A DNA stretch of 64,000 nucleotides. Source: Streptomyces sp. NRRL B-1140. GTDB taxonomy: Bacteria; Actinomycetota; Actinomycetes; Streptomycetales; Streptomycetaceae. The position numbers and the translations under genes were made by a program. Position 1 is the first letter of the stretch. The number at the start of each line of letters is the position of its first letter. The stretch lies in contig NZ_LGEA01000173.1 of assembly GCF_001280065.1 (NCBI RefSeq), positions 1 to 64,000 of the forward strand, written 5' to 3'. This document shows positions 34,979-43,763 of the stretch, piece by piece. Under the pieces are notes generated by a model, which saw nothing but the letters and a program-made list of their open reading frames with translations, ran no database searches and had not been told where the DNA came from.

Positions 34979-36136
34979 CTACGGCAGGTTGCGCGCCATG
35001 ACGATGCGCTGGACCTGGTTCGTGCCCTCGTAGATCTGCGTGATCTTGGCGTCGCGCATCATGCGCTCCACCGGGTAGTCGCGCGTGTAGCCATAGCCGC
35101 CGAGGAGCTGGACGGCGTCCGTGGTGGCCTCCATCGCCACGTCCGAGGCGAAGCACTTGGCGGCGGCGCCCAGGTAGGTGAGGTCGGCGTCGACGCGCTG
35201 GGAGGCCGCTGCGGCCTGGTAGGTCAGGGCGCGGGCGGCCGAGATCTTCATGGCCATGTCGGCGAGCATGAACTGGATGCCCTGGAAGTCGGCGATCGGC
35301 TTGCCGAACTGCTTGCGCTCCTGGACGTAGCCCTTGGCGTAGTCGAGGGCGCCCTGGGCGATGCCGAGGGCCTGGGCGGCGATGGTGATGCGGGTGTGGT
35401 CGAGGGTCTTCATCGCCGTGGCGAAGCCGGTGCCCTCCTCGCCGATCATGCGGTCGGCGGGGATGCGGACGTTGTCGAGGTAGACCTCGCGGGTCGGGGA
35501 GCCCTTGATGCCGAGCTTCTTCTCGGGGGCGCCGAAGGAGACGCCCTCGTCCGACTTCTCGACGACGAAGGCCGAGATGCCCTTGGAGCGCTTGGTGGGG
35601 TCGGTGACGGCCATCACCGTGTAGTACTCGGACTCGCCGGCGTTGGTGATCCAGCGCTTCACGCCGTTGAGGATGAAGTGGTCGCCGTCGCGGACGGCCT
35701 TGGTCTTCATGCCGGCGGCGTCGGAGCCGGCGTCCGGCTCGGAGAGGCAGTAGGAGAACATGCCCTCGCCCTTGGCGAGCGGGGTCATGTACTTCTTCTT
35801 CAGGTCCTCGGAGCCGGAGAGGATCACCGGCAGGGAGCCCAGCTTGTTCACGGCCGGGATGAGGGAGGAGGAGGCGCACACGCGTGCGACCTCCTCGATC
35901 ACTATGACGGTGGCCAGCGCGTCCGCGCCGGCGCCGCCGTACTCCTCCGGTACGTGCACGGCGTGCAGGTCGTTCGCGACCAGGGCCTGGAGGGCCTCGC
36001 GGGGGAAGCGGGCCTCCTCGTCCACCGCGGCGGCGTGCGGCGCGATCTTCGCCTCGGCCAGCGAGCGGACGGCGTCACGGAGCATGTCGTGCTCCTCGGA
36101 CGGGCGGTACAGGTCGAAGTCAGCCGATCCGGCCAA
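34979..36136 (-). CDS. Acyl-CoA dehydrogenase (FadE25-like)
   Basis: A 385-residue FAD enzyme for the first oxidation step of acyl-CoA breakdown. Seen are VPEEYGGAGADALATVIV, the signature CLSEPDAGSDAAGMKTKA, the flavin-binding WITNAGESEYYTVM, and near the end QIYEGTNQVQRIVMARNL, whose Glu is the catalytic base of the short/medium-chain type. Length is normal for the family. The best start is a TTG (36134-36136) giving MAGSADFDLYRPSEEHDM, because no ATG or GTG lies near the conserved N-terminus. Rv3274c (fadE25) has the same place in M. tuberculosis. The upstream region has a short palindrome (TAAC-TACC-GTTA, around 36173-36184) that could be an operator. Confidence 0.92.
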   Translation of the reverse strand: MAGSADFDLYRPSEEHDMLRDAVRSLAEAKIAPHAAAVDEEARFPREALQALVANDLHAVHVPEEYGGAGADALATVIVIEEVARVCASSSLIPAVNKLGSLPVILSGSEDLKKKYMTPLAKGEGMFSYCLSEPDAGSDAAGMKTKAVRDGDHFILNGVKRWITNAGESEYYTVMAVTDPTKRSKGISAFVVEKSDEGVSFGAPEKKLGIKGSPTREVYLDNVRIPADRMIGEEGTGFATAMKTLDHTRITIAAQALGIAQGALDYAKGYVQERKQFGKPIADFQGIQFMLADMAMKISAARALTYQAAAASQRVDADLTYLGAAAKCFASDVAMEATTDAVQLLGGYGYTRDYPVERMMRDAKITQIYEGTNQVQRIVMARNLP

Positions 36137-36325
36137 GGTCTCTCACGCTCCAAAACGCTGCGATGGTGACGCTAACTACCGTTAAGTAATCAAAAGTTTA
36201 TGGGGTCGCCCACCCGAGTGATACGTGAGCTAGGCGACAGCGGAGAAGTTGCCCGGTGAAGCGTGCGGCCATGCCCCGGCTATGCTCGGGCGCGCACCGC
36301 ATGCCGTAGACCCCTGGAGCACCCC

Positions 36326-37669
36326 ATGGCCCTGAAGATCACCGTGATCGGCACCGGTTATCTCGGCGCGACACACGCGGCGGCCATGGCCGAACTGGGC
36401 TTCGAGGTGCTCGCACTCGACGTGGTGCGCGAGAAGATCGAGAAGCTGGAGCGCGCCGAGGCCCCGATGTACGAGCCGGGCCTGGAGGACCTGCTGCGCA
36501 AGCACGTGGCCGGTATCGAGGGCTCCAGCGGACGGCTGCGCTTCACCCAGGACTGGGCCGAGCTGGGCGCGTTCGGCGACGTGCACTTCGTCTGCGTGAA
36601 CACCCCGCAGCGGCACGGCGAGTACGCCTGCGACATGAGCTACGTCGACTCCGCGATCTCCTCGCTCGCCCCGCACCTGCACGGTCCGGCGCTGGTCGTC
36701 GGCAAGTCGACCGTGCCGGTCGGCTCCGCTGACCGCCTCGCGGCCTACCTGGCCGCGCACGCGCCCGCCGGTCAGGACGCCGAGCTGGCATGGAACCCGG
36801 AGTTCCTGCGCGAGGGCTTCGCCGTCGACGACACACTGCACCCCGACCGTCTCGTGGTGGGTGTGCGCAGCGAGCGGGCCGAGAAGCTGCTGCGGGAGGT
36901 GTACGCGACGCCGATCGCGGAGGGCTCGCCGTTCGTGGTGACGGACTTCCCGACCTCGGAGCTGGTGAAGACCTCCGCGAACTCCTTCCTCGCCACGAAG
37001 ATCTCGTTCATCAACGCGATGGCGGAGGTGTGCGAGGCCGCGGGCGGTGACGTCGCCAAGCTGGCGGAGGCCATCGGGTACGACGACCGCATCGGAAGGA
37101 AGTTCCTGCGGGCCGGGATCGGTTTCGGCGGCGGTTGTCTGCCGAAGGACATCCGGGCGTTCATGGCGCGCGCCGGTGAGCTGGGCGCGGACCAGGCGCT
37201 GACGTTCCTGCGGGAGATCGACTCGATCAACATGCGCCAGCGGGGGCAGATGGTGGAGCTGACCCGGCAGGCGCTGGGCGGTGGGCCGTTCCTGGGCAAG
37301 CGGGTGGCGGTGCTGGGTGCGACCTTCAAGCCCGACTCGGACGACGTGCGGGACTCCCCCGCGCTGAACGTCGCCGGGCAGATCCACCTCCAGGGCGGCC
37401 AGGTCACGGTCTACGACCCCAAGGGCATGGACAACGCCCGCAGTGTGTTCCCGACCCTCGGCTACGCCGACTCGGCCCTGGACGCCGTGCGCGGGGCCGA
37501 CATCGTGCTGCATCTGACGGAGTGGCGGGAGTTCCGGGAGCTGGACGCCGAGGCCCTCGGCGAGGTCGCCGCGGCGCGGGTCATCCTGGACGGCCGCAAC
37601 GCCCTGGACCCGGAGCTGTGGCGCAAGGCCGGGTGGACGTACCGGGCGATGGGGCGTCCCAAGGCCTGA
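36326..37669 (+). CDS. UDP-glucose 6-dehydrogenase (UDP-glucose/GDP-mannose dehydrogenase family)
   Basis: A 447-residue cytosolic NAD enzyme oxidising UDP-glucose to UDP-glucuronate. The Rossmann loop ITVIGTGYLGATHAAAMAEL opens the protein. The segment STVPVGSADRL, the central helix KTSANSFLATKISFINAMAE, and the catalytic cysteine in GFGGGCLPKDIRAF (Cys near 271) follow, with the C-terminal domain GATFKPDSDDVRDSPALNVA. The ATG at 36326 is preceded by TGGAG; an upstream in-frame extension is not family-like. UDP-glucuronate could feed a teichuronic-type polymer attached by the nearby LCP proteins. GDP-mannose dehydrogenase activity is a less likely alternative. Confidence 0.88.
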   Translation: MALKITVIGTGYLGATHAAAMAELGFEVLALDVVREKIEKLERAEAPMYEPGLEDLLRKHVAGIEGSSGRLRFTQDWAELGAFGDVHFVCVNTPQRHGEYACDMSYVDSAISSLAPHLHGPALVVGKSTVPVGSADRLAAYLAAHAPAGQDAELAWNPEFLREGFAVDDTLHPDRLVVGVRSERAEKLLREVYATPIAEGSPFVVTDFPTSELVKTSANSFLATKISFINAMAEVCEAAGGDVAKLAEAIGYDDRIGRKFLRAGIGFGGGCLPKDIRAFMARAGELGADQALTFLREIDSINMRQRGQMVELTRQALGGGPFLGKRVAVLGATFKPDSDDVRDSPALNVAGQIHLQGGQVTVYDPKGMDNARSVFPTLGYADSALDAVRGADIVLHLTEWREFRELDAEALGEVAAARVILDGRNALDPELWRKAGWTYRAMGRPKA

Positions 37670-37691
37670 ACGCCGGAGGCGTGAGACAGGC

Positions 37692-37732
37692 GACGCCGGT
37701 TCGGCCGAGGCTCAGTCGGCCGAACCGGCGTC
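37692..37732 (+). terminator. Strong hairpin after the UDP-glucose dehydrogenase gene
   Basis: A perfect 17-bp stem (37692-37708 with 37716-37732) with a 7-base loop stands 22 bases past the stop. It may also serve the convergent gene at 37859. Confidence 0.88.
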
Positions 37733-37858
37733 TTCGTGCATTCTGCACCACCCGGACGTACGGCGGGGCGACCGGAGGGCTTCCGGGCGAAGTGTGCCGG
37801 GGCTGCCGCCCGGTGGGTGCCGGGCGGCGCGGCGCCGCGGAGATCCGCCGGAGGCGGT

Positions 37859-38365
37859 CTACGCCCCCTTGGCCCGGTAGCGGCGCATCTTCGCGCGGGC
37901 CCCGCAGACCTGCATGGAACACCAGCGGCCGCGGCCGGCCGGGCTGCGGTCGTAGTAGGCCCAGTGGCAGTCGGCGGCCTCGCAGGCCTTGAGGCGGGTC
38001 CAGGTGCCGGCGACGAGGGCCTCGGCGACCGCGGCGGCCACGCGTGCGTGCAGGGAGCGGTCGTCGGCGGGGGCCAGGGCGGCCGAGCCGTCCGCCGCGT
38101 CGACGGTGACGAGGAGCGGGGCTTCGGCCAGGAGCTCGCCGAGCGGGGTGACATCGCGGTGCGGCGGGTGGCCGGCGTGGGCGAGCAGGGTCGCGCGCAG
38201 GGACTCGCGCAGGATGCGGGCCCGGTCGGTCCCGTCCGCGGTGATGCCGAGGCGCTCCCGGCCCTCGGGCGTGCCCAGCGCGTCGGCGCCGGACTCGATG
38301 TCCAGCGTGTTCACCAGGGCCTCGACCAGGGCCAGGCCGCCGGGCGCGGGCGATCTCTCCGTCAT
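37859..38365 (-). CDS. CGNR zinc-finger / ABATE-domain putative regulator
   Basis: A 168-residue protein. The N-terminal part (about 1-115) is an ABATE-like ligand domain (LALVEALVNTLDIESGADAL). The C-terminal part is a CGNR-type zinc finger: KACEAADCHWAYYDRSPAGR, then RWCSMQVCGARAKMRRYR, with CGAR in place of CGNR. Four cysteines would bind one zinc, and the Arg-rich end would touch DNA. Proteins of this kind are thought to be stress-responsive transcription regulators. It is divergent from the first VOC gene, so that gene is a candidate target. Confidence 0.8.
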   Translation of the reverse strand: MTERSPAPGGLALVEALVNTLDIESGADALGTPEGRERLGITADGTDRARILRESLRATLLAHAGHPPHRDVTPLGELLAEAPLLVTVDAADGSAALAPADDRSLHARVAAAVAEALVAGTWTRLKACEAADCHWAYYDRSPAGRGRWCSMQVCGARAKMRRYRAKGA

Positions 38366-38479
38366 GGCTGGACCGTACCTCTCGCGAATCCCCTTGCGAG
38401 GTTACCGCCCATGGGGGAGCATTCAGTAACGGTTACTGGTTACCCGCTTCTTCGGGTAACCGACTTCGAGGAGGAAGTC

Positions 38480-38848
38480 ATGGCTCTCGCCAAGCTGGGT
38501 GTCGTCGTCCTGGACTGTCCGGACCCGCACGCACTCGCCGGTTTCTACGCCGAGGTGCTCGGGGGCACGCCGACGGTGGAGACCGACGGGGACGACGTGT
38601 GGATCGACCTGGAGGTGCCGGGCGGCACCCCCCTGGCGTTCCAGTCGGCTCCCGGGCACGTACCGCCGCAGTGGCCGTCCGACGGCTCGCAGCAGTTCCA
38701 CCTCGACCTGGTGGTGGACGACCTGGACGCGGCCGAGAAGGGTGTGCTGGCCCTCGGCGCGAAGGCGCTGGACGCCGAGGACCGGGAGCGGTCGTTCCGG
38801 GTTTACGCCGATCCGGCCGGGCACCCGTTCTGCCTCTGCGCCTGCTGA
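38480..38848 (+). CDS. VOC (glyoxalase/bleomycin-resistance) superfamily protein 1
   Basis: A 122-residue protein with the paired beta-alpha-beta-beta-beta units of the vicinal-oxygen-chelate fold: LGVVVLDCPDPHALAGFYAE, PGGTPLAFQSAPGH, QQFHLDLVVDDLDAAEKG and RVYADPAGHPFCLC. No reaction can be named, since the family includes dioxygenases, isomerases, resistance proteins and binding proteins. The ATG at 38480 follows GAGGAGGAA. It is followed after 14 bases by a paralogue and is divergent from the CGNR regulator gene. Confidence 0.82.
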   Translation: MALAKLGVVVLDCPDPHALAGFYAEVLGGTPTVETDGDDVWIDLEVPGGTPLAFQSAPGHVPPQWPSDGSQQFHLDLVVDDLDAAEKGVLALGAKALDAEDRERSFRVYADPAGHPFCLCAC

Positions 38849-38862
38849 CCCCTGGAGGCTCC

Positions 38863-39261
38863 ATGTCCGCCGTGGCCCGTTTCCGTTCCGTGGTCGTCGA
38901 CTGCCCCGACCCTCACGCGCTGGCCCGCTTCTACGCGCAGGTCGTCGGCGGTACGCCGGAGCGGGAGGACGACGACCCCGGCTGGGTGGTGCTGCGGGTC
39001 CCCGGCGGGCCCCGGATCGCCTTCCAGCGCTCCCCGGACCACACCCCGCCGGAGTGGCCGCGGGCCGACCGCAACGCCCAGCAGTTGCACCTGGACTTCG
39101 ACGCCGGGGCGACCTGGGAGGAGATCGACGCGGCCGAGGAGCGGGTGCTGGCGCTGGGTGCGCGAGTGCTGGACAAGGAGGACTACGAGAAGAAGGACTT
39201 CCGCGTCTACGCCGACCCGGCGGGGCACCCGTTCTGCCTGTGCCGGATCGAGCACGGCTAG
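38863..39261 (+). CDS. VOC superfamily protein 2 (tandem paralogue)
   Basis: A 132-residue protein much like the one before it: FRSVVVDCPDPHALARFYAQ, VPGGPRIAFQRSPDHTPPEW, QQLHLDFDAG and RVYADPAGHPFCLCRIEHG. It is slightly longer, with an extra acidic loop (REDDDPGWVV). The start ATG at 38863 follows TGGAG 14 bases after the preceding stop, so the pair is one transcript and arose by local duplication. The function is unknown. Confidence 0.82.
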   Translation: MSAVARFRSVVVDCPDPHALARFYAQVVGGTPEREDDDPGWVVLRVPGGPRIAFQRSPDHTPPEWPRADRNAQQLHLDFDAGATWEEIDAAEERVLALGARVLDKEDYEKKDFRVYADPAGHPFCLCRIEHG

Positions 39262-39301
39262 CCGGGCAGGAGACGGTTGCGGGCTCCTGCCTGTGGCTCC
39301 G

Positions 39302-40438
39302 TCAGCCGTCCAGCTCCGAGATCGTCGCCGTCGACGGCTCCCGGCGCTGCTGGGCGGCTCGGGCCGTGAAGTCGGCCCCCCGCAGGACGCGTTGGACGTT
39401 GCCCCAGGTCAGCAGGGCCACATCGGCCTCCTCCCAGCCGCGTCGGAGCAGCTCGGCGATCAGCCGCGGATAGCAGGAGGTGTCGCCGAGCTCCCGCGGG
39501 TGGGCCGCCCCGGAGTCGTAGGTGCCGGACAGGCCGACGCAGTGTGTTCCGGCCACGTCCCGGATGTGGTCGAGGTGGTCGGCGACGTCGCGGACGGTGG
39601 GGCCCGCCTGCTCGGCGGTCAGCGGCACCAGGCAGAGCCCCTTGGCCGCGCCCAGCTCCGCCAGCAGGTCGTCGGGGAGGTTGGCGGGGTGGGGGCGCAG
39701 GCTGCGGGCCGCGGAGCGGCTGCACAGGACGGGAGCCCGGGAGAGGCTCAGGGCCCGGCGCAGGGTCTGCGCGGAGGCACCCGAGAGGTCCGCGATCACG
39801 CCGAGACGGTTCATCTCGCGCACGACCTCCTCACCGAACCGGGTCAGCCCCGCGTCACTCGCCCAGGACACCCCGGTCAGGGTGAGGACCCGCAACCCGA
39901 GCAGGTGCAGCTGACGCAGGATGCCGAGCGAGTCGCCCAGGGCCGGGGCACCGGCGGGGCCGAGCAGCACGGCGACGCGGCCGCAGTTACGGGCGTCGGC
40001 GACCTGCCCGGCCGTGCAGGCCGGCCGCAGACCCTCCTCGCACGTGCGCACGATGGTCTTCGCCAGGTCCAGCTGTTCCAGGGTGGCGCCGACGGCCCGG
40101 TCGCCGTCGATGCCCTCGGGCAGATGCAACGACCAGAACAGGGCGCCCACATGGCCGCTGCGCAGCCGGGGCACGTCCGTGTCGACGGTGCTCTCGCCGT
40201 CCCGCAGGTCGTACCAGGACAGGCGCTTGAGGGCCCAGGGCAGCCCGTTGTAGCCGTCGGCGACGGGGTGGGCGGCGAGGATGGCGCGGGCCCGGGTCAT
40301 GGGTGCGTCGTCCGGATCGGAGACGGGCTCGTAGGGCTCCGCCGGGACAAGGCCCTCGTCGGGGTACGGCTCGGCCAGCTCGTCGAACTCGTCGGCGGCC
40401 GGGGCGGCGGTGCGCAGGTCGTCCTGAAGATCTGCCAT
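39302..40438 (-). CDS. Membrane-dipeptidase (M19) paralogue lacking all metal ligands; probable pseudoenzyme
   Basis: A 378-residue protein clearly related to renal dipeptidase and to the intact copy at 42043-43239. An acidic N-terminal extension of about 40 residues precedes the shared fold. At each metal or catalytic place the residue is changed: DGYNG instead of DGHND (Tyr63, Gly65), LLGPAG instead of LMGAEG (Ala162 for the bridging Glu), DLSGA instead of DLSHV (Gly220), CSRSAAR instead of FSHSSAR (Arg241), and SGTYDS instead of GGDYDG (Thr306). The open frame is intact with normal codon use, so the protein is probably made and kept for a non-catalytic job. Ligand binding or regulation are guesses. 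Confidence 0.85.
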   Translation of the reverse strand: MADLQDDLRTAAPAADEFDELAEPYPDEGLVPAEPYEPVSDPDDAPMTRARAILAAHPVADGYNGLPWALKRLSWYDLRDGESTVDTDVPRLRSGHVGALFWSLHLPEGIDGDRAVGATLEQLDLAKTIVRTCEEGLRPACTAGQVADARNCGRVAVLLGPAGAPALGDSLGILRQLHLLGLRVLTLTGVSWASDAGLTRFGEEVVREMNRLGVIADLSGASAQTLRRALSLSRAPVLCSRSAARSLRPHPANLPDDLLAELGAAKGLCLVPLTAEQAGPTVRDVADHLDHIRDVAGTHCVGLSGTYDSGAAHPRELGDTSCYPRLIAELLRRGWEEADVALLTWGNVQRVLRGADFTARAAQQRREPSTATISELDG

Positions 40439-40549
40439 GGCGGCTCCGTACGTCGTTCGTGAGATACGGTCACCGTCGCACGGAGCGGGACGTGGTTCCT
40501 GGTGGGCGGGGCGTTCGGAGTACGGAACCGGCGCCGCGCGCGAGTGCCC

Positions 40550-40909
40550 TCAGGGCAGCCGGGCGGCCTCGATGACCTCGTCCAGGGTGTCCCGCGAGCG
40601 GACCAGATCGGCGATCATCCGCTCGATACGGGCCCGCTCGGCAGTGAGGTCGGCGACCAGTTTCGGGGTCGCGACGACGGAGGGGCCGCCGTCGGTGTCC
40701 CGCATGCAGGGGAGCAACCGGACGATCTTCTCGCTGCCAAGCCCCGCCGCGAACAGTTCCTGGATGCGGATGACGCGGTCCACGGCCGCCTCCGGATACT
40801 CCCGGTGGCCGCCCGGGGTGCGCTCGGCGAACAGCATCCCCCGCTTCTCGTAGTAGCGCAGCGACCGCTCGCTCACGCCGGTGCGCCGGGCCAGTTCACC
40901 GATCCGCAC
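40550..40909 (-). CDS. MerR family transcriptional regulator
   Basis: A 119-residue DNA-binding protein. The helix-turn-helix RIGELARRTGVSERSLRYYE and the wing KRGMLFAERTPGGHREYPEA open it, and a dimerising coiled helix ends it (TAERARIERMIADLVRSRDT). It has a single cysteine (LLPCMRD), so it is not SoxR, which needs four. The start GTG at 40907-40909 follows GGGGGTGG; the upstream in-frame stretch has no match to the family. It is divergent from an ene-reductase gene, and the space between holds a dyad in an over-long promoter spacer, the usual MerR control design. Confidence 0.88.
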   Translation of the reverse strand: MRIGELARRTGVSERSLRYYEKRGMLFAERTPGGHREYPEAAVDRVIRIQELFAAGLGSEKIVRLLPCMRDTDGGPSVVATPKLVADLTAERARIERMIADLVRSRDTLDEVIEAARLP

Positions 40910-40925
40910 ACGCCACCCCCGGGAC

Positions 40926-40957
40926 TTGAATCTGACATCAGTGTCAGGTTTTAGCGT
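40926..40957 (+). promoter_or_regulatory. MerR-type promoter/operator for the ene-reductase
   Basis: TTGAAT (40926-40931) and TAGCGT (40952-40957) are separated by 20 bases instead of 17. The spacer contains the inverted repeat CTGACA-TCAG-TGTCAG (40932-40947). The predicted transcription start falls on the ATG at 40964, so the message is probably leaderless. Confidence 0.7.
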
Positions 40958-40963
40958 ACCGGC

Positions 40964-42103
40964 ATGACGTACTCGACCGCACTCTTCGAACCGGCCCGTC
41001 TGCCCGGTCTGGACCTGCCCAGCCGTCTGGTGATGGCTCCGCTGACCAGGAACCGGGCAGGGGCCGACGGCACTCCGACCCCGCTCATGGCCACGTACTA
41101 CGCCCAGCGCGCCTCGGCCGGGCTGATCATCGCCGAGGCCTCGACACCGAACGCCACCGGGCAGACGTACCCGAACATCACCGCCGTCCACAGCCCCGCG
41201 CATGTGGCCGGCTGGCGCCAGGTCACCGATGCCGTGCGGGAGGCGGGCGGGCGGATGTTCCTGCAGCTCCAGCACGGCGGCCGGGTCGGCCATCCCGCGA
41301 CCAGCGGGCTCACGCCGGTCGCACCCTCACCCGTCCCGCTGCCGGAGACGATCCACACGCCGCGGGGACGCCTGCCGTCGGTCGTCCCGCGCGAGATGAC
41401 CTCCGATGACATCCGCACCACCGTCGCGGACTTCGCGAGGGCCGCCCGCAACGCGATCGACGCCGGGTTCGAGGGCGTGGAGGTGCACTCCGCCAACGGC
41501 CATCTGCTGCACCAGTTCCTCGCCCGCAACACGAACCTCCGCACCGACGGCTACGGCGGCTCCGTCGCCGCCCGGATACGGTTCACCGCCGAGGTGACCG
41601 AAGCCGTGGCCGCCGAGATCGGAGCCGGGCGCACTGGGCTGCGGGTCTCCCCCGGCAACACCGTCAACGGCATCGCGGAGGGCGAGACGGAGGACCTCTA
41701 CCCGGCGCTCGCCGAGCGGCTCGGCGGGCTGGGGCTCGCCTATCTGCACCTGGTGCACGCCGACCCGGACACGAGGGTGTTCCGCAACGTACGCGCCGCC
41801 TGGCCGGGCGTGCTGGTCGGCAATCCGGTGCTGAAGGAGGTCTCCACGCGTGAGGTGCACCGGGCCTCCGGGGCGCTGCTGGCCGCCGGAGCCGACCTGA
41901 TCGCGCTGGGCCGGCCCTTCCTCGCCAACCCCGACCTGGTGACGCGGCTGCGGCTCGGCGCACCGCTGAACGCGATGCGCGAGGGCACCTTCATGTACGT
42001 GGGCGGGGCGACCGGCTACACCGACTACCCCGCCCTCGACGCTCAGCCGGCGGGCGCGTCCAGCGACTCGATCGTGGCGTTGGACGGCGACCGCGTCGCC
42101 TGA
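40964..42103 (+). CDS. Old Yellow Enzyme-type alkene reductase (NADH:flavin oxidoreductase)
   Basis: A 379-residue FMN enzyme reducing activated C=C bonds of enals, enones and nitro compounds with NAD(P)H. It starts [20 protein letters not shown] and shows the family's [31 protein letters not shown], the active-site pair in [14 protein letters not shown] (His and Asn), [14 protein letters not shown], and the phosphate-binding [15 protein letters not shown]. Its promoter carries a MerR operator, so it is probably induced by an electrophile or drug sensed by the MerR protein. The last 61 bases overlap the 3' end of the convergent dipeptidase gene. Confidence 0.92.
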   Translation: MTYSTALFEPARLPGLDLPSRLVMAPLTRNRAGADGTPTPLMATYYAQRASAGLIIAEASTPNATGQTYPNITAVHSPAHVAGWRQVTDAVREAGGRMFLQLQHGGRVGHPATSGLTPVAPSPVPLPETIHTPRGRLPSVVPREMTSDDIRTTVADFARAARNAIDAGFEGVEVHSANGHLLHQFLARNTNLRTDGYGGSVAARIRFTAEVTEAVAAEIGAGRTGLRVSPGNTVNGIAEGETEDLYPALAERLGGLGLAYLHLVHADPDTRVFRNVRAAWPGVLVGNPVLKEVSTREVHRASGALLAAGADLIALGRPFLANPDLVTRLRLGAPLNAMREGTFMYVGGATGYTDYPALDAQPAGASSDSIVALDGDRVA

Positions 42104-43239
42104 AGACCCCGGGCGACCTCCTCCGCCGCGTCCAGCACCCGGACCGCGTTCTTCCAGGTCAGTTTGGCCAGATCGGCCTTGGACCAACCGCGGTCGAGCA
42201 GTTCCGCGAGGAGGTTCGGGTAGCCGGAGACGTCGGTGAGGCCCTCGGGGGTGAAGGCCGTGCCGTCGTAGTCGCCGCCGATGCCGAGGTGGTCGATGCC
42301 GGCCGCCTCGCGCATGTGGTCCAGGTGGTCGGCGACGGTCGACACCGTCGCGACCGGGCGCGGGTACCGCTCCTCGAAGGCGCGGTGGACCTTCATGGCC
42401 TCCGCCGTGGTGTCGAGGTGGTGGAAGCCGTGGGCGCGCATGTTCTCGTCGGCCGCGGCGGTCCAGTCCACGGCCGCCTGGAGCACGAACTTCGGCACGA
42501 ACGTCACCATCGCGATGCCGCCGTTGGCGGGCAGCCGCTCCAGGACGTCGTCGGGGACGTTGCGCGGGTGGTCGCAGACGGCCCGGGCGGAGGAGTGGGA
42601 GAAGATCACCGGGGCGGAGCTCGCGTCGAGCGCGTCCCGCATGGTCGTCGCCGCCACGTGGGAGAGGTCGACGAGCATGCCGAGCCGGTTCATCTCCCGG
42701 ACGACCTCACGGCCGAACGCGGTCAGGCCGCCGGCCTTCGGCTCGTCGGTCGCGGAGTCCGCCCAGTCGACGTTGTCGTTGTGGGTGAGGGTCATGTACC
42801 GCACGCCGAGGCCGTACAGGCCGCGCAGGGTGCCCAGGGAGCCCGCGATGGAGTGGCCGCCCTCCGCCCCCATGAGGGAGGCGATCCGGCCCTCCCCGCG
42901 CGCCGCCTCCATGTCGGCCGCGGTGAGCGCGGGACGCAGGTCCTCGGGGTGGCGGGTCAGCAACTGCCGTACGCAGTCGATCTGTTCGAGGGTGGCGGCG
43001 ACCGGGTCGGGCGAGTCGGTGCGGACGTACACCGACCAGTACTGCGCGCCGACCCCGCCGGCGCGCAGCCGGGGGATGTCGGTGTGCAGATGGGCGCTCT
43101 GGTCGGCGGCGATGTCCCGGGCGTCGAGGTCGTAGCGCACCTGTGCGCGCAGCGCCCAGGGCAGGTCGTTGTGGCCGTCGACGACCGGGAACTCGCGCAG
43201 GAGTTCCCGGGCCGCCTCCTGGGAGGTCACCGCCGTCAC
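42043..43239 (-). CDS. Membrane dipeptidase (renal-dipeptidase type, M19)
   Basis: A 398-residue binuclear zinc dipeptidase. All metal-site residues are present: [10 protein letters not shown] (His23, Asp25), [11 protein letters not shown] (bridging Glu near 126), LVDLSHVA (His near 194), [10 protein letters not shown] (His near 215), and [13 protein letters not shown] (Asp near 322). S. coelicolor Sco3058, whose structure and L-Xaa-D-Xaa dipeptide preference have been reported, sits at this place; close similarity to it is from memory. The start GTG (43237-43239) overlaps the purE stop (GTGA), so it is coupled to purine genes. No signal peptide is seen, so it is cytosolic despite the name. 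Confidence 0.93.
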   Translation of the reverse strand: MTAVTSQEAARELLREFPVVDGHNDLPWALRAQVRYDLDARDIAADQSAHLHTDIPRLRAGGVGAQYWSVYVRTDSPDPVAATLEQIDCVRQLLTRHPEDLRPALTAADMEAARGEGRIASLMGAEGGHSIAGSLGTLRGLYGLGVRYMTLTHNDNVDWADSATDEPKAGGLTAFGREVVREMNRLGMLVDLSHVAATTMRDALDASSAPVIFSHSSARAVCDHPRNVPDDVLERLPANGGIAMVTFVPKFVLQAAVDWTAAADENMRAHGFHHLDTTAEAMKVHRAFEERYPRPVATVSTVADHLDHMREAAGIDHLGIGGDYDGTAFTPEGLTDVSGYPNLLAELLDRGWSKADLAKLTWKNAVRVLDAAEEVARGLQATRSPSNATIESLDAPAG

Positions 43240-43763
43240 TTCCCCGCGCCGAAGCCGAATCCGCCCGCGCCCTCGACCTTGGAGCGCAGGCGCTTGCCCT
43301 TCTCGGTGGCCTGGTCGTTCAGCTCCTGCTGGAAGTCGCGCATCCGGCCGCGCAGTTCCTCGTCGTGTGCGGCGAGGATGCGGGCGGCGAGCAGACCGGC
43401 GTTGCGGGCCCCGGCGACGGAGACCGTCGCGACCGGGACACCGGCCGGCATCTGCACGATGGACAGGAGGCTGTCCATGCCGTCGAGGTACTTCAGCGGC
43501 ACGGGCACGCCGATGACCGGCAGCGGGGTCACCGAGGCGAGCATGCCGGGCAGGTGGGCGGCGCCACCCGCCCCGGCGATGATCACCTTGAGCCCGCGGG
43601 CGTCGGCCTGCTCGCCGTAGGCGACCATCTCGCGCGGCATGCGATGCGCGGAGACGACGTCGACCTCGTAGGCGATCTCGAACTCGTCGAGGGCCTTGGC
43701 GGCGGCCTCCATGACGGGCCAGTCGGAGTCCGACCCCATGACGATGCCAACAACAGGGCTCAT
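43236..43763 (-). CDS. purE: 5-(carboxyamino)imidazole ribonucleotide mutase
   Basis: A 175-residue cytosolic enzyme that rearranges N5-CAIR to CAIR in purine synthesis. It starts [20 protein letters not shown] and has the active-site segments [32 protein letters not shown] and [16 protein letters not shown], typical of the class I PurE octamer. The C-terminal tail ([12 protein letters not shown]) is longer than in E. coli PurE. It overlaps purK by four bases (ATGA) and the dipeptidase by four (GTGA). Confidence 0.96.
   Translation of the reverse strand: MSPVVGIVMGSDSDWPVMEAAAKALDEFEIAYEVDVVSAHRMPREMVAYGEQADARGLKVIIAGAGGAAHLPGMLASVTPLPVIGVPVPLKYLDGMDSLLSIVQMPAGVPVATVSVAGARNAGLLAARILAAHDEELRGRMRDFQQELNDQATEKGKRLRSKVEGAGGFGFGAGK

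Noticed and set aside
40550..40909. SoxR identity for the MerR regulator
   Set aside because: SoxR needs four C-terminal cysteines for its [2Fe-2S] cluster; this protein has only one cysteine, and the operator sequence differs from SoxR boxes.
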